The notes: generated by a model not told the origin, from the letters alone. Positions 1 through 13,878 are shown, counted from the first letter of the stretch. The stretch is 64,000 nucleotides of DNA from Ridgeia piscesae (GCA_025642075.2 JAODUO010000943.1:104501-168500), one strand, 5' to 3'. Translations and numbers: made by a program.

Positions 1-621
1 AGTTACATTCCTCTCTAACATGAGGAGTTATGAGGAAAACAAAATTCAAGGACCAGTGTCACCTTGCACTCCAAACATGCAGTTTATATTACACTGTACT
101 GAACATTATTCAAGATACTGAATGTAGTTCTATTTTAATTCAAAATTTATAATTTTGACGTATTCAGATTTTGTTTACTTGGTACTTGCCGGTAATGGTT
201 TCCTTACCCAGAAGGACAGAGCATGAGAAACTGCTAACTTACATGTATAATGACGTTACTTTACACATAAGTAAGGTAGCACTTTCTTTGGTCTCAACTG
301 ACTGGGGTTTTGGCCTTCCAGATAACGAAACCATTACCAGGTAAAAAGGCACTGAATAAATTAGCATGCAATGCTAATGAAAGCTCCTACACCAGGTCAA
401 ATCTGTTTAAGGTATGTCAATGAATCATACATGTGATGCTATCCAATGGATAACTGCATGCTAAATATTTTTCATTTTACACTTCAGTCTATCTACTATA
501 CATATATCCGGACACGATGGACAGCAAAGAGAGAGATATTAATTAAAATATCATGGGCATTTAAAAGGTTAACAACCACTAAAAAAATTAAAACCAGTCT
601 AGCAACCATTTCAACACTCAC

Positions 622-3600
622 TTTCACAATTGGCTGGTGTCGTTCAACTATAATGGAGCTCATAGGTGGTGCTAGTGTCGACTGTCGACCAGTCATGTGA
701 CCACTCTGTCCGGCATCCGTCTTGCAGGAGAGTTTTGCAGTCAGCGTTTTCCCTCGACCAGCGGGCGGTTTCATCTTCATTGCCTGACACACCAATCAAA
801 GAATACTTATTTCCTGGTATTTCACAATAGCACTGTCCAACACCATACCACTGGACCAGCTGGAAATGGGGAGTGCTGAGCAATAAATGTAAGTTTACTC
901 TTTTAAATTATTAAATATATAAAAATACATTTAATTGTGGAAACATGTAAGGCTGACTCCCATTAGTCTTTTTCCCTTCCTAAGTTCCACAGATAGAGGT
1001 CCACGATACAGCAAACACAAAGTGAGGATACTTCACAATACCTATATTATAAAGGAACATAGTCGGAACAGAAACAAACTGGAAACAAAGAGCAGACGAA
1101 CATACCCCAAATCGACTGAGATTGTCGATGGTGTTTCCACCCCGGACGTCCTCCGCCATCACCTCAGCATCCATGGGGGTGGGGTAGGAGTAGGCGAAGT
1201 TGCCGTCCCCTGCCCTGTTCTCCTGGTAGTGAGCTGCAGTGCCTGTGGATCCCGTCTGGGCGCCATCAGTGGACGTCACAGAACATGTGTCTACAGAACA
1301 CAGAATTTTTATTTAAGACCTACGATTGGTCAGTTTCAAATATGGAACGCAGATAAAGTGTGTATACAAATGGTCTGTGAAAGACTGTTTCTGTTCTCAG
1401 CTTACCTTCAGAATCTCCATGCTGGAACATGGACATGGCTTCAAGGTTGAGCGCACACACGCCACGCATGAATGCCTTTTTCATTGTCTGCTCATAGCAG
1501 TCCCGTTCTGTGTGCAACCTGGTCACCTCAGTCCGGGCCGAGTCCAGCGCTTCATTGAGCTGCAACAGGTGGAGCCACTATAATGTCCTCTGGTGCCAAA
1601 TGCAAAAATACTTTCGAGAATTCTATATATCTGTTGCATTCTACATAAACTGACGTGTGGCAAAGAATTCATTCAATGGAGTATTTATTGTAATTCTATA
1701 CAATTTATATTGCTACGTCAAATTACTTAGAATGTTCTATAGAATAATCTACAGAATATTAATGAATTATAATTGATAATAGAATCCTACACACAGTCTA
1801 CTACTACTATAGTAAAAATATTCTATAGAATCCTGCAGGATATACATTCCATAGACAGTCGAAATTATTTTTCCTAACAGGACTTATTCGAACCGATGCC
1901 TGAACTCACTGCCAAAAAATTGTGTGTGCCTGTAATTTATTACAGTACACATAACATAGCAACTTGTCAAAGTTACGGTTCTGCCAACCACCAACGTTTC
2001 TGCTCAGATGCCAATCACTGGTTTGGAGAAGGTTGACATCAGTTCACAAAGTCCCAAGATAAGCTAAGCACTACATGCCACTGTGGACTGGTCGTCATCA
2101 TGAATCACGGGGGAAGACAACTGCTACAGTTGTGCCACCTAACGAGTAAAATACATTCACACAAATTAACTCCAATAGCAATTCTGATTCGTGAAACTCA
2201 CAAGTCCGACAATGCATATTGATGTAAGCCATTGTAAAACGTCTTTTTGGATTAGACTACATCTCAAGTGAACAACTGACAAGATCATGTCTGCCAGTAC
2301 AAAACAAAACAACACTTACAGACTTGATCTGAGTCTCGTAGTCGTCCGTGAGCGTCTGACAGACCTCCTCGGCCTTCGCCTGACAGGCCTTGGACACGCG
2401 GTCCTGCCACTTCGTCTGGATCATACTGCGCCAGCCATCCCAGTAGCGTCGCGCCAGCACGCGGCTGTGGTGCTTCCCTGCAAGGTTCATCGCAAACGCC
2501 TGCAACGGAGGAGGACAATGTGTTAACTATTCAGAGTTCAGCTGATTTGTTAAAATTCCCACTAACTTGACCAAAAATCGTTAAAATATGTGGTATAATA
2601 ATTATACTGTATATAGGATTAAAAATTAATCAAATGTTTCATTTGTCCCGAGGACAAATAGAAAAAACATTTCACTTGTCCGTACAACAGTACAGCTGTT
2701 CCACAACTACATTTCAAAGCCTAGTTATCCATAAACAATGTTTACAGTTGAATAGTGTGTGATGATAACCCTATCAAATGTAGTGCATGCGAGACGTTGT
2801 TGGTGTATCTGAGAAGAACTGTGTTGCCCTATACCCTAACTGAGTCGTCCCACGGACAACAATTTCCTTTGTCTCGTGGCAAATTCTGTTGTCACGTGGA
2901 ATTTTGAACGCTGATATATACTCAAATATTGTTTTCAAAGCTATCCACTAGATGGCACTATATACAACAATGTATGGTTATTAATATGATCACTACAGTA
3001 ACCACAAGTGTAAAGTTACTGCAGGTGCATCCACACACACACATCCCACCTGCAAATAGCTGTGAAGTTTCTTGTTCACCCACACCAAACCAAAACTCAG
3101 ACAAAATACAAATAACTCGGTGAACTCCTCCTAATAACTACTACCACTGGTTGATATTGATAACAGTAACAGACAACCTTCCTTTGAAGGTGAAATTAAG
3201 TTCTTATGTTGGAAGATATCGGGTCCTCGTGACCATTCAAAATGGTTTACACTTCATCATCATTGGCATGCCTCGGTGCCATTTCACTAACAATCTCAAA
3301 GAGGTCATACGCCCAATTTTGCTCTTTAAAATTGAATTTGCTCCTAAACAGTTATCTTGGATACCAGAAAACAGTCAACACCAGGACATACCAGTGTAAC
3401 ACTGGTGTGTCATGGAAATAGTGTCCTCAGTAATATGGCAATGCCTATTTGTGTTTTTAATTTTATCTTGAATTTAACAACGTATTTTGTTACTGCTAAA
3501 AAAATCGTTTTAGTGAACAGTCTCCTCTCATTGAAATGGTTCCCACTTCATGAAGATATTGAGTTCACAGAGAGGGAGAAGGACACCAGCTGATGTGAAC

Positions 3601-6600
3601 AGGAAAACGACTGGCAAAGGTCATTCACTGACCTCTTTCTTGAGTTCATTGTAACGTAACTTCCAGTCGCAGAACGTGTGTAGCATGTCGAACCGCTGCC
3701 GCTGTTTCTGCATGCCACGTGTGAGATTGGCAATGATCTGGTCCTTGCGTTCGATCGACCGTTCGTACGTGTGCAGTAGTTCCTTCATGCCTTCCATCTG
3801 GTTCAGCAATGTCTGCTTTTCTGCCGTTTGCCTGTGGACAGCAGGTTCATTTAACCCATTACTACACAATACTTGTGTTTAGTTTAAATCAAGGGTGCCA
3901 GCCCAATGATTTTATTTCTTCCGTTTAATACTACCTTCTTATGACTGCAGCATACATGTTGAAGGCTTTTTGCCTACCAAACTGTGTTTAGTTATTTTAA
4001 TAAGCTCAGAACAGTGTTCACAATTTGGAAGATTCTACCGCAACACATTCAAATGGTAAATAAAACACCCAGTTTCAAAACCAAATTGATTGACAATAAT
4101 GGAGCGAGCAGAGTTAACTACACTGCCGTATGATGTTTAACCTTCCCATGTTCTAGACAGTAGATTTCCTGTTACAAATTACTGCTCTGAGGAGCTGGCA
4201 CCCTCCATTTAACTGTATCACTAAACAAAGCCGATCCCTCCGATGACAACACACAAAGTATTCGTAAATCCCGTTTGTTATGACATAAATCTGAGTAGTT
4301 TTTCCACAACATAATTCATGATAAATGATGGTGAACTCTAACCCTCGGTAACAATTATAAAACCGATAGAACCTCAATCTATTTAAAAACTACTTTTCTT
4401 CCCAATGGTTATAGCTTAATCCCTGATTTTGTTAGGTGCAATCCGTCTAGAATAAAGACTACTGTATCCGTGCATGGCTAGCTCCATTTGATAGTCAATC
4501 AACAAAAACGTGTGGCTAAAACAATATCACTGTGACAACTAACCCTAACACGGACTTACACTTCCTGATCCTTCTTCATTCGACGCTTGCTTGACTCGAT
4601 CAAATGTATCTTCGCCTGACTAAATTCTGCCTACAACAAAAATGTCACCACCATGAACTAAATCAACGGTGAACTGCACTTTTAACGGTTTATTGCTAGC
4701 GAGCCTCAAAAATCATGCCAGCTTCATTGTCAGTGTGACAATGGTTGGTTAACAACAGGGCGTATTCTCTATTGGGACACCGTGAAAAACGACTGTCTTA
4801 GTTGCTTGGGCAGTGGACATCAGTGATTCTAGACAGATTTCTCCTGAGACAACGGCCAGGATCATCTATCACGGTTAGTGACAGGTTGCAGGACAAGTCA
4901 GAATGTTGTTGTGTCCCACACTTGTGAGCTACTAAATTACAAAACGCAAGGCTCCGAGGATAGTATGTAAAGTATGACGACTGTTTCATCTTAAAGCAAT
5001 CAGCACAGACAGATGTGGTCTAGAAATTTTCCACCTCACATGACCAATAATGGAAGTGGAAAATTGTCAAAAATGCGACCACTCAATAGATCGACATTGC
5101 ATAAAGTATCTGCATACTTCTTTTTGGACAAGTAGTTTCCAATCTGTCAGTCAGAATGCTGTGCATGTATCTGTGTCACAGCTAAACAAGATGAATTAAA
5201 AATAGTGTAACCTTTATTATCGTGCCACCTGGTGGGACATCATCAACACATCTTCACATGTCGATGACATTCCACTAGCTGATAAGTGCTAGTTTTTGAG
5301 TTTGGCTGACCACTGGTCAAGCAAGTGCTTCATCTTCATCATTTCCTGGCTGATTTATTTCCCATCCATACCATCAAAGGTAGTCAATCATTTGGGTTAC
5401 AAAATGCATGCACGAAAAAATTCAGCACCCACCAGCACTTTGCGCTTGAGTTCGGCTGACCACTGGTCAAGCACATTCTCCATCTTTGTGACGTCTTGGT
5501 CGATGGTGACCGAGTACTGGAGGAAGGTCATGTCATCGTCGTCCAGTGATGAGTGGGTGGGCTGGGTGCTTGGACCGCTCTCAGAGAACTCTATCAGCGG
5601 TGGGTCCTTCGCTACGGAGGCTGCAAGGACGTCACATTCTGTTTCAATATCAGTCATTATGTTCTTTTAAATTCAGTAAAACTAATTATTATGAAGGGTT
5701 CACACACTTGAGTACCTATCGACATTTCAGGACATATTAAAATGTATATGACATGTATAAAATAATCCAAACCAAATCCAACTTACCTTTGAGCATGATA
5801 GTTACAAAAATATGCATTATCTGAAACATATTACAGGTTACCCCCTCTGGGCACACGATGTGGCAGCTATCATCATTACTGTATTTAGAATTTTTGAAAC
5901 CTGTTGTAAATAGATAACTGAAAGCGTTTTAGTGTCTGCTATTTTATTTGGCTTTTAATTCCAAACTTCTATGTGCTGTTTAGAACACTTCTGGTTTATA
6001 CTGCCTTGATTTTTAACTGATGAAATTCCATGCTATTGAAAGAACTCCACAATTAGTAGTACAGTGTACTGAAATGGTTAATGATGCTAATTGTGGTCTA
6101 CAAAATAAGAAGACGGTCTCCCGAAGATGTCAATCTAAAGTAATCACAAACCTGCCATCTGTGGCTCCTCCCGTGATGTGTCTCCCTGCCTTGAAGACAT
6201 CTGGGTGCTCTCAAACTGAGGCTGTCGATCTGTCATTGTTGACGCTGTCTCCTCACTGTCCGTTTCATGTGGAACGGATTCCCCTAGTAGTAATGGCAAA
6301 TGTCGTTGTTAATATAAACCCAAAATGCTGTTAACGACATTCATACGTTTTCTATAATAATGTTATCCAGAATAAAACACAATGATTATTCTAGTAGGTC
6401 TTTATGCTTTTTTTGTATACATAATATTACATATGAACACTTACAAGTCAAGGCTCTTGTAATGATTATAAGCGTTTAGTTTCATGAAGCTCCAATATTA
6501 ACTTCAAGACATAATACTATGAAAAGTAGCCCATAAAATTACACTTCACGAATAAGCTCTACTAAGTGGTAGAAACAGCCTCGGATAGCAACAACATTTC

Positions 6601-7436
6601 AGCTAACGACTAATTTTAGCTCACTATTGTGACAGGTTAAAGCTAAAAAATTCAAAAAAAATTCTAGAAATCATGTCACCATTTCAAAAAAGCAATCTCT
6701 GATATCATCACAATTTCTAGAAGAAAAAAATTTAGCAGCACACACCATAGACATTTCTCCTCTGCGTGCCCTGTCTGTCAGACTGCGTCCCTTCGAATCT
6801 TGATGGCGAGTCACCCCAGTCGTATTGCGTGGCTGACTCGTCGACGTAGGTTGGATCGTGGGGAGGCATGGGAGCCGAGTACGTCTCCCGCGGAGGCGGG
6901 TGGAAGGAGTCCCTCATGTCAGTGAGGGTGCGTGCCATGGTCTCTGGCCCGGGCTGTGTCTGTACCACGACAGCGTACTTGAGCAGCTCATCGTATTCCT
7001 CCTGAGTGTGAAAAACACAACATTGACAGTAAGGAGGCTGTCTATTTACATTAACTGTTAAAGTTTGTTACACTGTATAAACTAGGTGCATTCTGACATA
7101 CCTTTAACATCCAACCAGAAGAAATGTTTCTAATTCAACTGTTCAATGTTGATCAAAATCCCCGAAAGACAACAGACAGTAGAAACAACTTTCTATTCAG
7201 TAATTAAGTGATTATCAAAATTGCTCTGGTGTCATTTATAAAGTACAAGTCACGGCACCTAAAATATGAGTGTTTTTGAAACCTATCCACACAGGTCCGA
7301 CCATTACATTTCTAAGACTTTGCTGTCTATGAAGTCATCAGATTCATTCACCTGAAGCCTGGAAGACACTGAACTTCCCGGTGAGTCAGGTGGACAAACA
7401 AATGAATCATCTGACCGTGTGCTTGACATCGTATTT
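622..7436 (-). CDS. POC5: POC5-like centriolar protein, split gene, 3' end outside window
   Basis: POC5 is a centrin-binding protein of the centriole lumen needed for centriole elongation. Ten coding exons (minus strand, in order): 7429-7352, 7001-6746, 6283-6152, 5620-5433, 4630-4560, 3831-3633, 2499-2320, 1559-1406, 1290-1106, 783-622. All introns are GT-AG and all phases agree, giving 535 codons without a stop. Vertebrate POC5 is about 575 residues, so the final exon(s) lie left of the window. Recognisable blocks: N-terminal SSVSSRLQ-EEYDELLKYA (about residues 19-36); KMENVLDQWSAELKRK (about 202-217), a probable centrin-binding repeat; a coiled coil at about 219-308; YWDGWRSMIQTKW, a second centrin-binding repeat, followed by ACQAKAEEVC; the POC5 signature MKKAFMRGVCALNLEAM; and C-terminal LAPPMSSIIVERHQPI. 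The ATG at 7429 lies 7 bases after an acceptor (7437-7439), so the 5' leader is spliced and its first exon is unresolved. Identification is from remembered family sequence and is strong. Confidence 0.95.
5289..5354 (-). pseudogene. Decayed duplicate of part of a POC5 exon
   Basis: Inside the POC5 intron, about 80 bases downstream of exon 4 (5620-5433), lies a second diverged copy of the exon's 3' part. In the matching frame it reads ISQEMMKMKHLLDQWSAKLKN and then TAG, against IDQDVTKMENVLDQWSAELKR in the real exon. The LDQWSA core of the centrin-binding repeat is intact. There is no usable 5' splice site after it, and a TAA lies just upstream in frame, so it looks like a dead exon duplicate rather than an alternative exon. 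Confidence 0.65.
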
Positions 7437-8059
7437 CTGAAAGCCGACCAATTTAAGAAACATAAATTACACATTAAAGTAACAGTGGTGATATGATGCA
7501 GTGGGTCCCCAAGCAATTATTTTAATCAAATAGCAGCTTAAACTTTATGTGGCTGTTTATTGGATACATTCAAGTCAACTGGACTGATTCTTCACATTAT
7601 CAATGCAACCAATAATGTTTCATGTGATGTAGGAATTGTGTGAATGCAAGAAATGGTCTCATCTGTTGAAAGATATCATTATTTAGCATCAGATTAAATC
7701 CACCCCCTCCGAGGCTAGACCACGAAATATGTGGTGTCACATGACATGATTTTTATGATCCCAAACTGGTGTATACGTCAGTTTGCATTAACAAGTTTCG
7801 TTCATTATGTTGTGTCACTGTAGCTATTTATTTCCCCTGCAATAAGTGCTGCTGGTAGTAGTTACACAATGATCAGTCTGACACAAGTAACAGCAAAGAT
7901 CAGGGTTTTAAAATGGATGGTTCAGCCCATGACACAAGCTGAATACATCCCAGCAAAAATGATATGACAACCATGTTATTTAGCTAAACCCCGATTTTTT
8001 CTTTTACCCACAGGACCCTTAGATCACCCATTTTCTAAAAACTGTTATTCCCTAAATTT
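7437..8059. other. POC5 5' intron/upstream sequence, no gene seen
   Basis: Sequence upstream of the first POC5 coding exon. It should hold an intron and possibly a non-coding first exon, because the coding exon is preceded by a clear acceptor. No conserved open frame was found. Confidence 0.5.
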
Positions 8060-8160
8060 AAAAACTAAGCACAGTATTGACAAACATGCTTTCTCCGTAG
8101 TTGCACCAACAATCTGGAATCACCTGAAACAATATAGTCACCTTACATCAATCTTTTAAA
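8060..8160 (+). mobile_element. LINE reverse-transcriptase C-terminal relic
   Basis: An open stretch of about 33 codons reads KTKHSIDKHAFSVVAP then TIWNHLK, ending at TAA near 8158. AFSVxAPxxWNxL is the hallmark of the extreme C-terminus of ORF2 in many animal non-LTR retrotransposons (CR1/L2/Jockey-like). Upstream sequence is too decayed to follow. A TA microsatellite follows at 8243-8290. Confidence 0.6.
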
Positions 8161-8242
8161 ATAATATTGAATCAAGACATTTGTTCGAAATCATACACCC
8201 ACCCTATACTTTCAGCGGTCCAATGCTCCATTCATGATTACT

Positions 8243-8290
8243 TATATATATATATATATTAGTTATATATATATATATATTAGTTATATA
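8243..8290. repeat. TA microsatellite in two blocks
   Basis: Two short (TA)n blocks, each followed by TTAGTTATATA, i.e. a duplicated 28-30 base unit. It sits just past the LINE tail relic, where such simple repeats commonly lie. Confidence 0.8.
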
Positions 8291-10710
8291 TGTTGCACAT
8301 TTGCGAGGTTGGATTCCATCGGGTATAAACTCATGACGTAGGCACTGGATAACTTTTACTTTTATTTTTTTACAGAAATTTGCTAATTAATATATGCGAC
8401 TACCTCAAATTATAATGAATGTTGTGAACCATGGCAGAAAGGAAAGCCCAATGATGGTTGTTATATTACTGACCATGATATGTTAGTAAGTAAACACTGC
8501 TGACAAAATATAAATTTAATATTCCTGTTTCACACGGTCGTAATTACTGGAATTTTTGCTTCTCAAAATCTCAGTAAATTACTCAATATCACAAACCCGA
8601 TCCTGTCAAATTCGACTTGCGCCATTGCATTGAAGTCGGCTATGTTCCACAAAGAAAGTATGCGCGAGTATTACTATTCACGGTTCACATCCAAAACTCT
8701 CCAAAACAATAGTCGTTCTGAACATCACTTGTCGCTAGCTAGCTGTACATGCTCAGCCCCGGCGCGAAGTTCAAGCATGTACAGACTTGTTTATTCGCCA
8801 CGATTTAATTTGAAAACAATGTCGTAAATAGGCTATGTGGTTAGTTTGAGCTACAGCTCATGTTAGAAAACAATCGCATTAACAATAATTCAAATATGGT
8901 GCTCTTACGTGTGACAGTTTACCTATGGAAAGTAAACAGTATTTCTACTGTTTACTTCTTCTTCGAATTGCCGCCAGTTGCAACACAACTTTCTATTGGC
9001 CATAAGAGACAGCGTCATTTATTGACCATCAAACTGTAATAATGCATCTAAAAACTGTATTATTAGTAGTATTCGAAATAAATATTATGCGCGCAGTCGA
9101 AACAAGTGAATTGAATTTGTATTTCGGTCATAGCATACAAACAATTGCACAAGCATACACATGAGTATAAAATGTAACCGTGGAGATCCTCTAGAAACCC
9201 CCGAGGGGTTATACCGAGACCACCAAAACATAATACTTTATGGACATATACGAATATGTCCATATTATAAAAGTAAACTAAATATTTTTTTATAAAAATA
9301 TATAAATATCAACATCAGTATCATGAATGATGCTAAATACTTAAATAAGTCAAAAAAAATAAAAATACTAATAAATAATAATAGAATACTATAACTACGG
9401 TACACATACCTGCACACATACACATACATACAATATCAAGGTAATTTTCAGTAAATTTAAACAGTACTTATAATAGATCTGTTTCAGAGTTAAAATGTAC
9501 AATTTTAGTGTACACCTACTGTTTTATAGAATGAATTGCCTATATTCACATATTCTAATCAGCAGAATCATATGTGAAATAAGTCGAAATAAGGCACAGT
9601 GTTTGTTTAGTTCAAAAACAGAATTCATAAATTGTATTTTACCACAATATCATACACAAAATATAGATGTAAAAACGTTACTTCAAGGCATGTAGTAGAC
9701 CTTTACATAAGTTGTCAAGGAACCAAACAGTTAGAACAGTTTTTTGTATGAAGTGAGAATTATTTTACAACGTGTAGACCAATGCAGTGAAGACTGTGAA
9801 CACTACCCCATTGTGTAAAACATTATACCATGGAACCATCTATACCAGAGTGAAACACATGTTGTACGTATGTTGTGTCAGACCATTTGTACCTGAGTGC
9901 AAATTAAAAGAAACCTATTTTATTACATCCCTTTATCTTAAAATTGCATATTTTGTGAACAAAGTTTTTCTGGTCATGAAGAGTGACGCTGAAGAAAATG
10001 ATGAGTCATTGGAAATTTGTATTTAAAGGAATTAATAATGCACCTTGAATGCAAATTTTTGGTCCCTAAATTCACGTTATGGCTGCTTTGGGTAACACAA
10101 TGGTAAGACAACATAGTGGCTGTCATGTTTAGTGTCGGAGTAGTGCGTATTTATTATGTTGACAGTTGTGATAACTGTTTTATGATTACTCTTTATCATT
10201 ACAATCTATTTGGACTAGCTGCCTTATAACATCTGCCAAGCTTCTAAACTCTGCTTAAAATTATTGTCACGTGTATGTGAGCATATATTTTTGTGTGGAA
10301 TTAACTCGCATTTATAAAAATTAAACACAAGAAAATTGGCAATGTCCTTCCCAGAATAGGAAACTTGGCACACCTGTGTCCTGAGGTGACAATATCACAC
10401 AAACACACAGTCACTGCTACTCAATTTTATTCAGAGTGAAAATATACTTTTTACAATTTCTTTCACAGCAGGATAAGAAAATAACAATTGTTTGCAGTAA
10501 TCACAATAATGGATGTATAGTATAGTAATATGCAGTTTTACTGATATTCAAACAATGAGGTTAGTATTATTTATATAGAGCTCTTAACATTTCCCACGTT
10601 ATTACATCGTCATAAAAAGTCTTACTTCTCTCTCTGATGCCACGCATGACTGACCACGCCTCATGACAGTTTGGTGTTATCTTCTCTTACATTAGTCGCG
10701 TTGTACCGAC
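8291..10710. other. Intergenic AT-rich sequence, nothing recognised
   Basis: It contains the probable POC5 promoter side (a mildly GC-richer patch at about 8,600-8,830) and AT-rich sequence to 10.7 kb. Short open frames here (for example 9787-10026, plus) show no recognisable domain and look random. Confidence 0.5.
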
Positions 10711-10711
10711 T

Positions 10712-10735
10712 GTCTCTCTCTCTCTCTCTCTCTCT
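10712..10735. repeat. CT microsatellite
   Basis: Uninterrupted (TC)n of about 24 bases. Confidence 0.85.
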
Positions 10736-10759
10736 AGTTGGAGGGTTCACAAAATATGA

Positions 10760-11195
10760 GCAACATGATCCAATTATCATGTAAACAGCCCATTGCTCTC
10801 GTTGGTACAACCACTACACATCATGTGTCGTCTTCTTTTTGCGTTCGTTCAAGCACGACTACCACCCTGCATGGTCATCGTTTCTCCAGCAAGAAACTAC
10901 AATGCAGCAGTTGTACATCAACAATATGACTATCTTTCATTCAGTCGGTCAACCACATGATTGTGTCAATAATGTGATCGCGTTTCCTTCTGTGGCACCA
11001 GAGTGTCGGCAATGTGATCGCATTTCATTCGATGTGTTACACAACATGATCTCTTTTCCATCAACAACGTGATCATATTTGGCTTTCCTTCATTTGACAC
11101 TCCTTTCCTTCTATGACAATCACCAATGTGATCATTTTTCACCTGACAGCAACACGTGGCACAGCACTGTGTCACCTATGTGATCACTTAATGGC
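10760..11195. repeat. Degenerate tandem repeat with recurring ATGTGATC-TTTC core
   Basis: The core AAYGTGATCNNNTTTC or ACATGATC recurs at least seven times at irregular spacings of 30-60 bases (for example near 10974, 11014, 11044, 11068, 11127, 11180). Copies are diverged and the flanks vary. No coding sense was found. It is probably an old minisatellite. Confidence 0.5.
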
Positions 11196-11714
11196 CAATT
11201 CTCCCATACAGTGTCCTACTATGGCTGCTTAGTATAAAGCTATCACCTACTACAATACAGTGACATTAAGATAGCTGTCAAGAAAGCCTTCCTGAGGGGA
11301 GACTCATTATACATATCATACAATCCTTGTCCTACATGTGTCTTATGAAGGCAAGCAGAATACAAATGTACAACCGACGTAAATGTGCACGTTATCGCAA
11401 TATGGACAACAGAGCCCTGCAGTTTATGGTGACCGCAATCAGTTGAAACAACCACTTGGTATGTTTCTAAGGATTCGAGCTTATTTCAATGGTGACATGT
11501 CTAGCAGTCAAGTTGACTGACAATTGAGCACCTGACGTGGTTCAGCTTTGTTATCACCAAAACTGTCAAAATAGTGGTCTCTGGAAGATACCTGAAGGCT
11601 CAGATTTTGTTGTCATCATCATCGAAACAGTGATGATACTTGAAATATTATTCTTCCCGAAACAAAAACAGATTAATTGGAATTCAACTAGGGTAAACAG
11701 TGGGTCATTTGCTG

Positions 11715-11715
11715 T

Positions 11716-11769
<54 letters not shown>

Positions 11770-11785
11770 AATATATATTGACCAA
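11715..11785. repeat. TA/CATA microsatellite
   Basis: Long (TA)n with interspersed CATA, about 70 bases. A second shorter ATATATACATACATACATA block lies at 11932-11960. Confidence 0.85.
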
Positions 11786-12563
11786 CTTAACATTGGCTAT
11801 GTGTATGTGTGTGTACACATTTCAACATACACATACGTTCCGGCATACCAATGTATATTCCACGCTCTACAATGCTACGCTGTACATATATTATAGGACA
11901 CGAATAGATGTTCTACCAAAGCAGGTGTGCATATCTATATATATACATACATACATATATTATACCTTCTGTCTCTAGTGGTGCCTATAAAAAGCGGATA
12001 AACACATATAGAAAAATACTTGGAAATCATTATCGTGTACACACTATGATATTTACAAAGGAAGACTTTTTCATCATTCACATAACTTTCACCAACCGAC
12101 CAACAAAACATGCACCGATCCACCATCAATGAACAATTTCACCAGTGAGGTCATAGGTCAAATTCATAGACTTAATTGTGCCAATAAGCGGAACCCTTTC
12201 CTGCATACACTGAATAGAATTTTTGCAGAAAATTACATATCACAGATGTTCCGCGTTAGCTTCATAAGAAAATGGCAGAATGAACACAACATTAAGTGAA
12301 CAAATAATTTTTTTTCGTTGGTGCGGCCTCACAGCCATGGCATACGTATAACCAGAATCACTATGACAGTTCACAAATCATTCAAGCGCGACGGTTTGCC
12401 AGTTCAGCGAACAGCAAACAAAATTTACAGCACCGGAGATAAATGCAAGAGATGGCAATGCAGTGTCAACATACCAATTTCTTGTGCTGCTATAGTTTAA
12501 CAAAACGTAATATACAAGTTACCAGCAACGCTACAACTAATACGATAAAATATATTTTTACAG

Positions 12564-12567
12564 AAAG

Positions 12568-12608
<41 letters not shown>

Positions 12609-12609
12609 G
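12564..12609. repeat. (AGC)n trinucleotide tract
   Basis: About 15 AGC/AAC triplets. Read on the minus strand, the sense of the neighbouring nuclear receptor, this is a CTG tract about 1.3 kb past the stop codon. It lies in the 3' UTR only if that UTR is long. Confidence 0.8.
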
Positions 12610-13878
12610 ATGGAGTTTATGCAGGACTTCATTATTTTGCAGTCGTCACAACAGCTGCAATTAAAATATACAAGTGCACAAATCATAATCTGGTTTGCCT
12701 ACGTAATTCGTAATGAATCGTTCAACAAAACTGCAACAATATAATTTTTCACTACTAACACATGATTTACTTGATAAAAACTGATACCAAGTTCACTGAA
12801 AGAACACATGCCAACTGCTTCTCAAAGTCAACATGTCCTGTAAACATTACATTTGCCCATACGCAGGACTTTTAAAGTTTCGCAGACAAAGTTGATAATG
12901 TGAAGCAAGTGCAGAACAGAACTTCCGAAAGAGCTGCTACATCGACAAATGTTGTACTTTGATTATAAAACTGTACAACGCAAGGTTAAAATACGAACGT
13001 GATCTAAAACACATGGGCATGTGACGGGGAAGAGAGAACAGATTCGCACACGTTCACACTTTTGGACGGCACAGCCGCTGAAGAACGACGGCTTCAATAT
13101 TTACACTACATGGCATCAGTTTGTCTAATCTACAATATAAATGCTGGTGGTCCGAGACACAGCTAGCGGGAAACATTACCGTTGATACACAGAGAGCAGT
13201 GGAACCCCCCCTGCCCTCGTTAAATGACACAGACTCCATACTACATTAACCCCATTTGCCAATACCGGGCCAGCTGCTACGAATATAAAAATTAAAGCCT
13301 TCGACGAGCTACGCTTTATAGAAATAAAAAACACCCCTCGACACCTACATACATACATAATATACATGCGTGAACAAAAAATTGAAGCGCGTTCCCTATG
13401 TGGATGTTAATGACGATGATGGCAGAATGCATATAAACAAGTTTACACAGCGTATTACACGTTAGTTCAGTTCTCGTTCGTTACACACAATGCAGTGACG
13501 TTTCAGCTGGTGGAGCACTTTTCCTGGATCATCAGTCGATCATCGGCTGAAGAGCCCATTGAACCTTCAGTGCGCAGGAGAATATGATAAATCCCAGAGA
13601 AACAGTACCAGAAGGTCAGCTTTACGTGCCAGTGCCCTGCCGTTGCGACAACGCAGTCTCGCTGGCATTGACAGTAGAACGATACCCTCTACACGGCACC
13701 ACCCTACACGACACCCTCCTATACGACACCACCCCACACGTGGCTGGTGTACACCGGGCTCTGGCTCCTACACACGTCAGCGTTGTGTGCAGTGAAATGT
13801 CTCAGTTTGAAAACCACAGTTTTCCATCATGACCATGGAGCCACATCGAGTTCGCACAACCACTCCGTATGCGTCATT
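12610..13878 (-). other. Probable 3' UTR or flank of the HR3/ROR gene
   Basis: Sequence directly downstream of the receptor stop codon. There is no coding signal on either strand. The polyadenylation site could not be fixed because TTTATT (minus-strand AATAAA) occurs often in this AT-rich DNA. Confidence 0.4.

Noticed and set aside
1610..1860. Repeated ATTCTATAGAAT palindromes in a POC5 intron
   Set aside because: Short AT-rich motif expected by composition; no consistent unit length.
9180..9215. ACCCCTCGGGGTT hairpin near TCTAGAGGATC, resembling vector or phage terminator sequence
   Set aside because: Only a short match; the surrounding sequence is ordinary AT-rich genomic DNA with no other vector sequence.
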